From positions 1 through 14,027 of the forward strand of contig CAVJCT010000021.1 of NCBI GenBank assembly GCA_963648205.1: 14,027 bases of DNA, in the 5' to 3' direction. Positions 13,354-14,027 of the stretch are shown piece after piece; position 1 is the first letter of the stretch, and the number at the start of each line of letters is the position of its first letter. Source of the stretch: UBA1181 sp963648205 (GTDB taxonomy: Bacteria > Bacteroidota > Bacteroidia > Bacteroidales > Paludibacteraceae). Position numbers and translations under genes: made by a program. Below the pieces are notes generated by a model. That model saw only the letters and a program-made list of their open reading frames with translations. It was not told the origin of the DNA and did no database searches.

Positions 13354-14027
13354 TCATTCCTCTTTCACCATCCACTCTCCGATTGTTCCCGTCTCCGAAG
13401 AAAAATCACAACCGATTTTGAAGAGTTTACGAGCATCAGAAGTATATTCCCGAGCATAGCCTTTCTCTTCAATTTGTTGAAGGGCTTCCGCCGCTGTGCC
13501 ATCCAATTTAAATTCAAAGATGTAAATAAACTTGTCGGTTTCAATGATGCAGTCTACCCGGCCTTGGGATTGGCATTTCTCTGTGTAGACAATAAAAGTG
13601 CTTATCAAGCGAAGAATGAGATAGAATGTATAATGGAAGAAACGCTCCGTTTTCCTCTTGGGGTGCATACCGTATGGAATGGACGATAAGAATTGTGTTA
13701 ACAACACCTTAAATTGTTCAGTATCACCATTTTTCAAGCATTTTACCATCTCGGAGATTGGCGTTTTCATCGAAGTGGAGACCGAAAAGTAATCGTTCAT
13801 CAATAAAGGAAGGAAACCACCACGAACCTCGTTATTCGGGATGTCGAGCAGGTACATATCCATCTCTTTATCATAGCCCTTAATTGTCAAGTAGCCACTT
13901 TGATAGAGCATTGGCAATGGTGCGTCACGGTCCATTTTAAAGTCCATGAACTCCTCCGCATCATAGTACTTTCCCGTCAATTCATCCAAATTGACATTAT
14001 CGCGGTCAAGCAAGTTTATCAGGTAGG
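13354..14027 (-). CDS. DUF1703 AAA-ATPase-like protein with PD-(D/E)XK nuclease tail (5' partial)
   Basis: Only the C-terminal 224 residues are in the window; the reading frame continues past the right edge (YLINLLDRD precedes the TTG at 14013, which is not a start). Seen from the N-terminal side: the linker LPMLYQSGYLTIKGYD, the conserved YLLDIPNNEVRGGFLPLL, then a nuclease-type core GRVDCIIETDKFIYIFEFK (Asp and E-F-K at 13513-13507) and LDGTAAEALQQIEEKGYA. This is the usual ending of DUF1703 / PD-(D/E)XK superfamily 9 proteins, very frequent in Bacteroidales and of unknown function. The ATPase part with Walker motifs lies outside the window. A paralogous relic at 11235-11490 and a near-copy of its terminator lie 1.7-2 kb away. 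Confidence 0.85.
   Translation of the reverse strand, partial: YLINLLDRDNVNLDELTGKYYDAEEFMDFKMDRDAPLPMLYQSGYLTIKGYDKEMDMYLLDIPNNEVRGGFLPLLMNDYFSVSTSMKTPISEMVKCLKNGDTEQFKVLLTQFLSSIPYGMHPKRKTERFFHYTFYLILRLISTFIVYTEKCQSQGRVDCIIETDKFIYIFEFKLDGTAAEALQQIEEKGYAREYTSDARKLFKIGCDFSSETGTIGEWMVKEE

Overview
The window looks like an accessory (defence and mobile-gene) region of a Bacteroidales chromosome, in the Prevotella/Bacteroides range. This rests on the -7 boxes of form TAnnTTTG (TATCTTTG, TAACTTTG, TATTTTTG) upstream of several genes, the lack of strong Shine-Dalgarno sequences, and the families present: AlbA_2/Schlafen-type protein, RhuM, AbiEi-Fic fusion, AAA ATPases with DUF4143 or DUF234 tails, and DUF1703 proteins. 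Genus cannot be fixed from this sequence alone.

Left part (1-2366): an AT-rich two-gene restriction-modification module. It has a FokI-type double N6-adenine methyltransferase, cut by the window edge, and 4 bp after it an HNH nuclease that is probably its restriction enzyme. It abuts a short C-terminal remnant of a type I HsdM methyltransferase (about 2371-2463). The rest of the old type I locus follows: an AlbA_2/HATPase protein with a GSS-repeat linker, a RhuM gene that has lost its centre in frame, and an hsdS gene stopped by an in-frame TAG at codon 265. The type I system therefore looks broken in at least three places, and the AT-rich module lies where its methyltransferase body should be.

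Middle (5934-9104): a convergent AbiEi-like/Fic fusion gene with four 25-bp-spaced operator-like repeats in its upstream/leader region. Divergent from it is an AAA ATPase with a DUF234 (PD-(D/E)XK-like) tail. The ATPase is preceded and followed by copies of an 80-bp palindromic element; a third copy lies at 9493-9571 and ends inside a truncated ATPase gene.

Right part (9565-14027): remains and living members of the DUF4143 ATPase and DUF1703 families. They comprise a 47-residue ATPase stub (minus strand), an intact DUF4143 ATPase (plus), a deleted and frameshifted DUF1703 relic, a small C-terminal relic of a FISUMP-like surface protein, a second intact DUF4143 ATPase (minus), and a DUF1703 protein running off the right edge.

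The most notable pattern is regulatory. All three DUF4143 genes (one a stub) are preceded by tandem motif arrays whose unit sequences differ but whose period is exactly 33 bp (9775/9808/9841; 9869/9902/9935; 13101/13134/13167/13200). The Fic gene has a 25-bp-period array and the DUF234 ATPase a long palindrome. Each gene thus seems to carry its own phased recognition sites at its promoter, which suggests a shared self-regulation or DNA-recognition principle that I do not know to be described.
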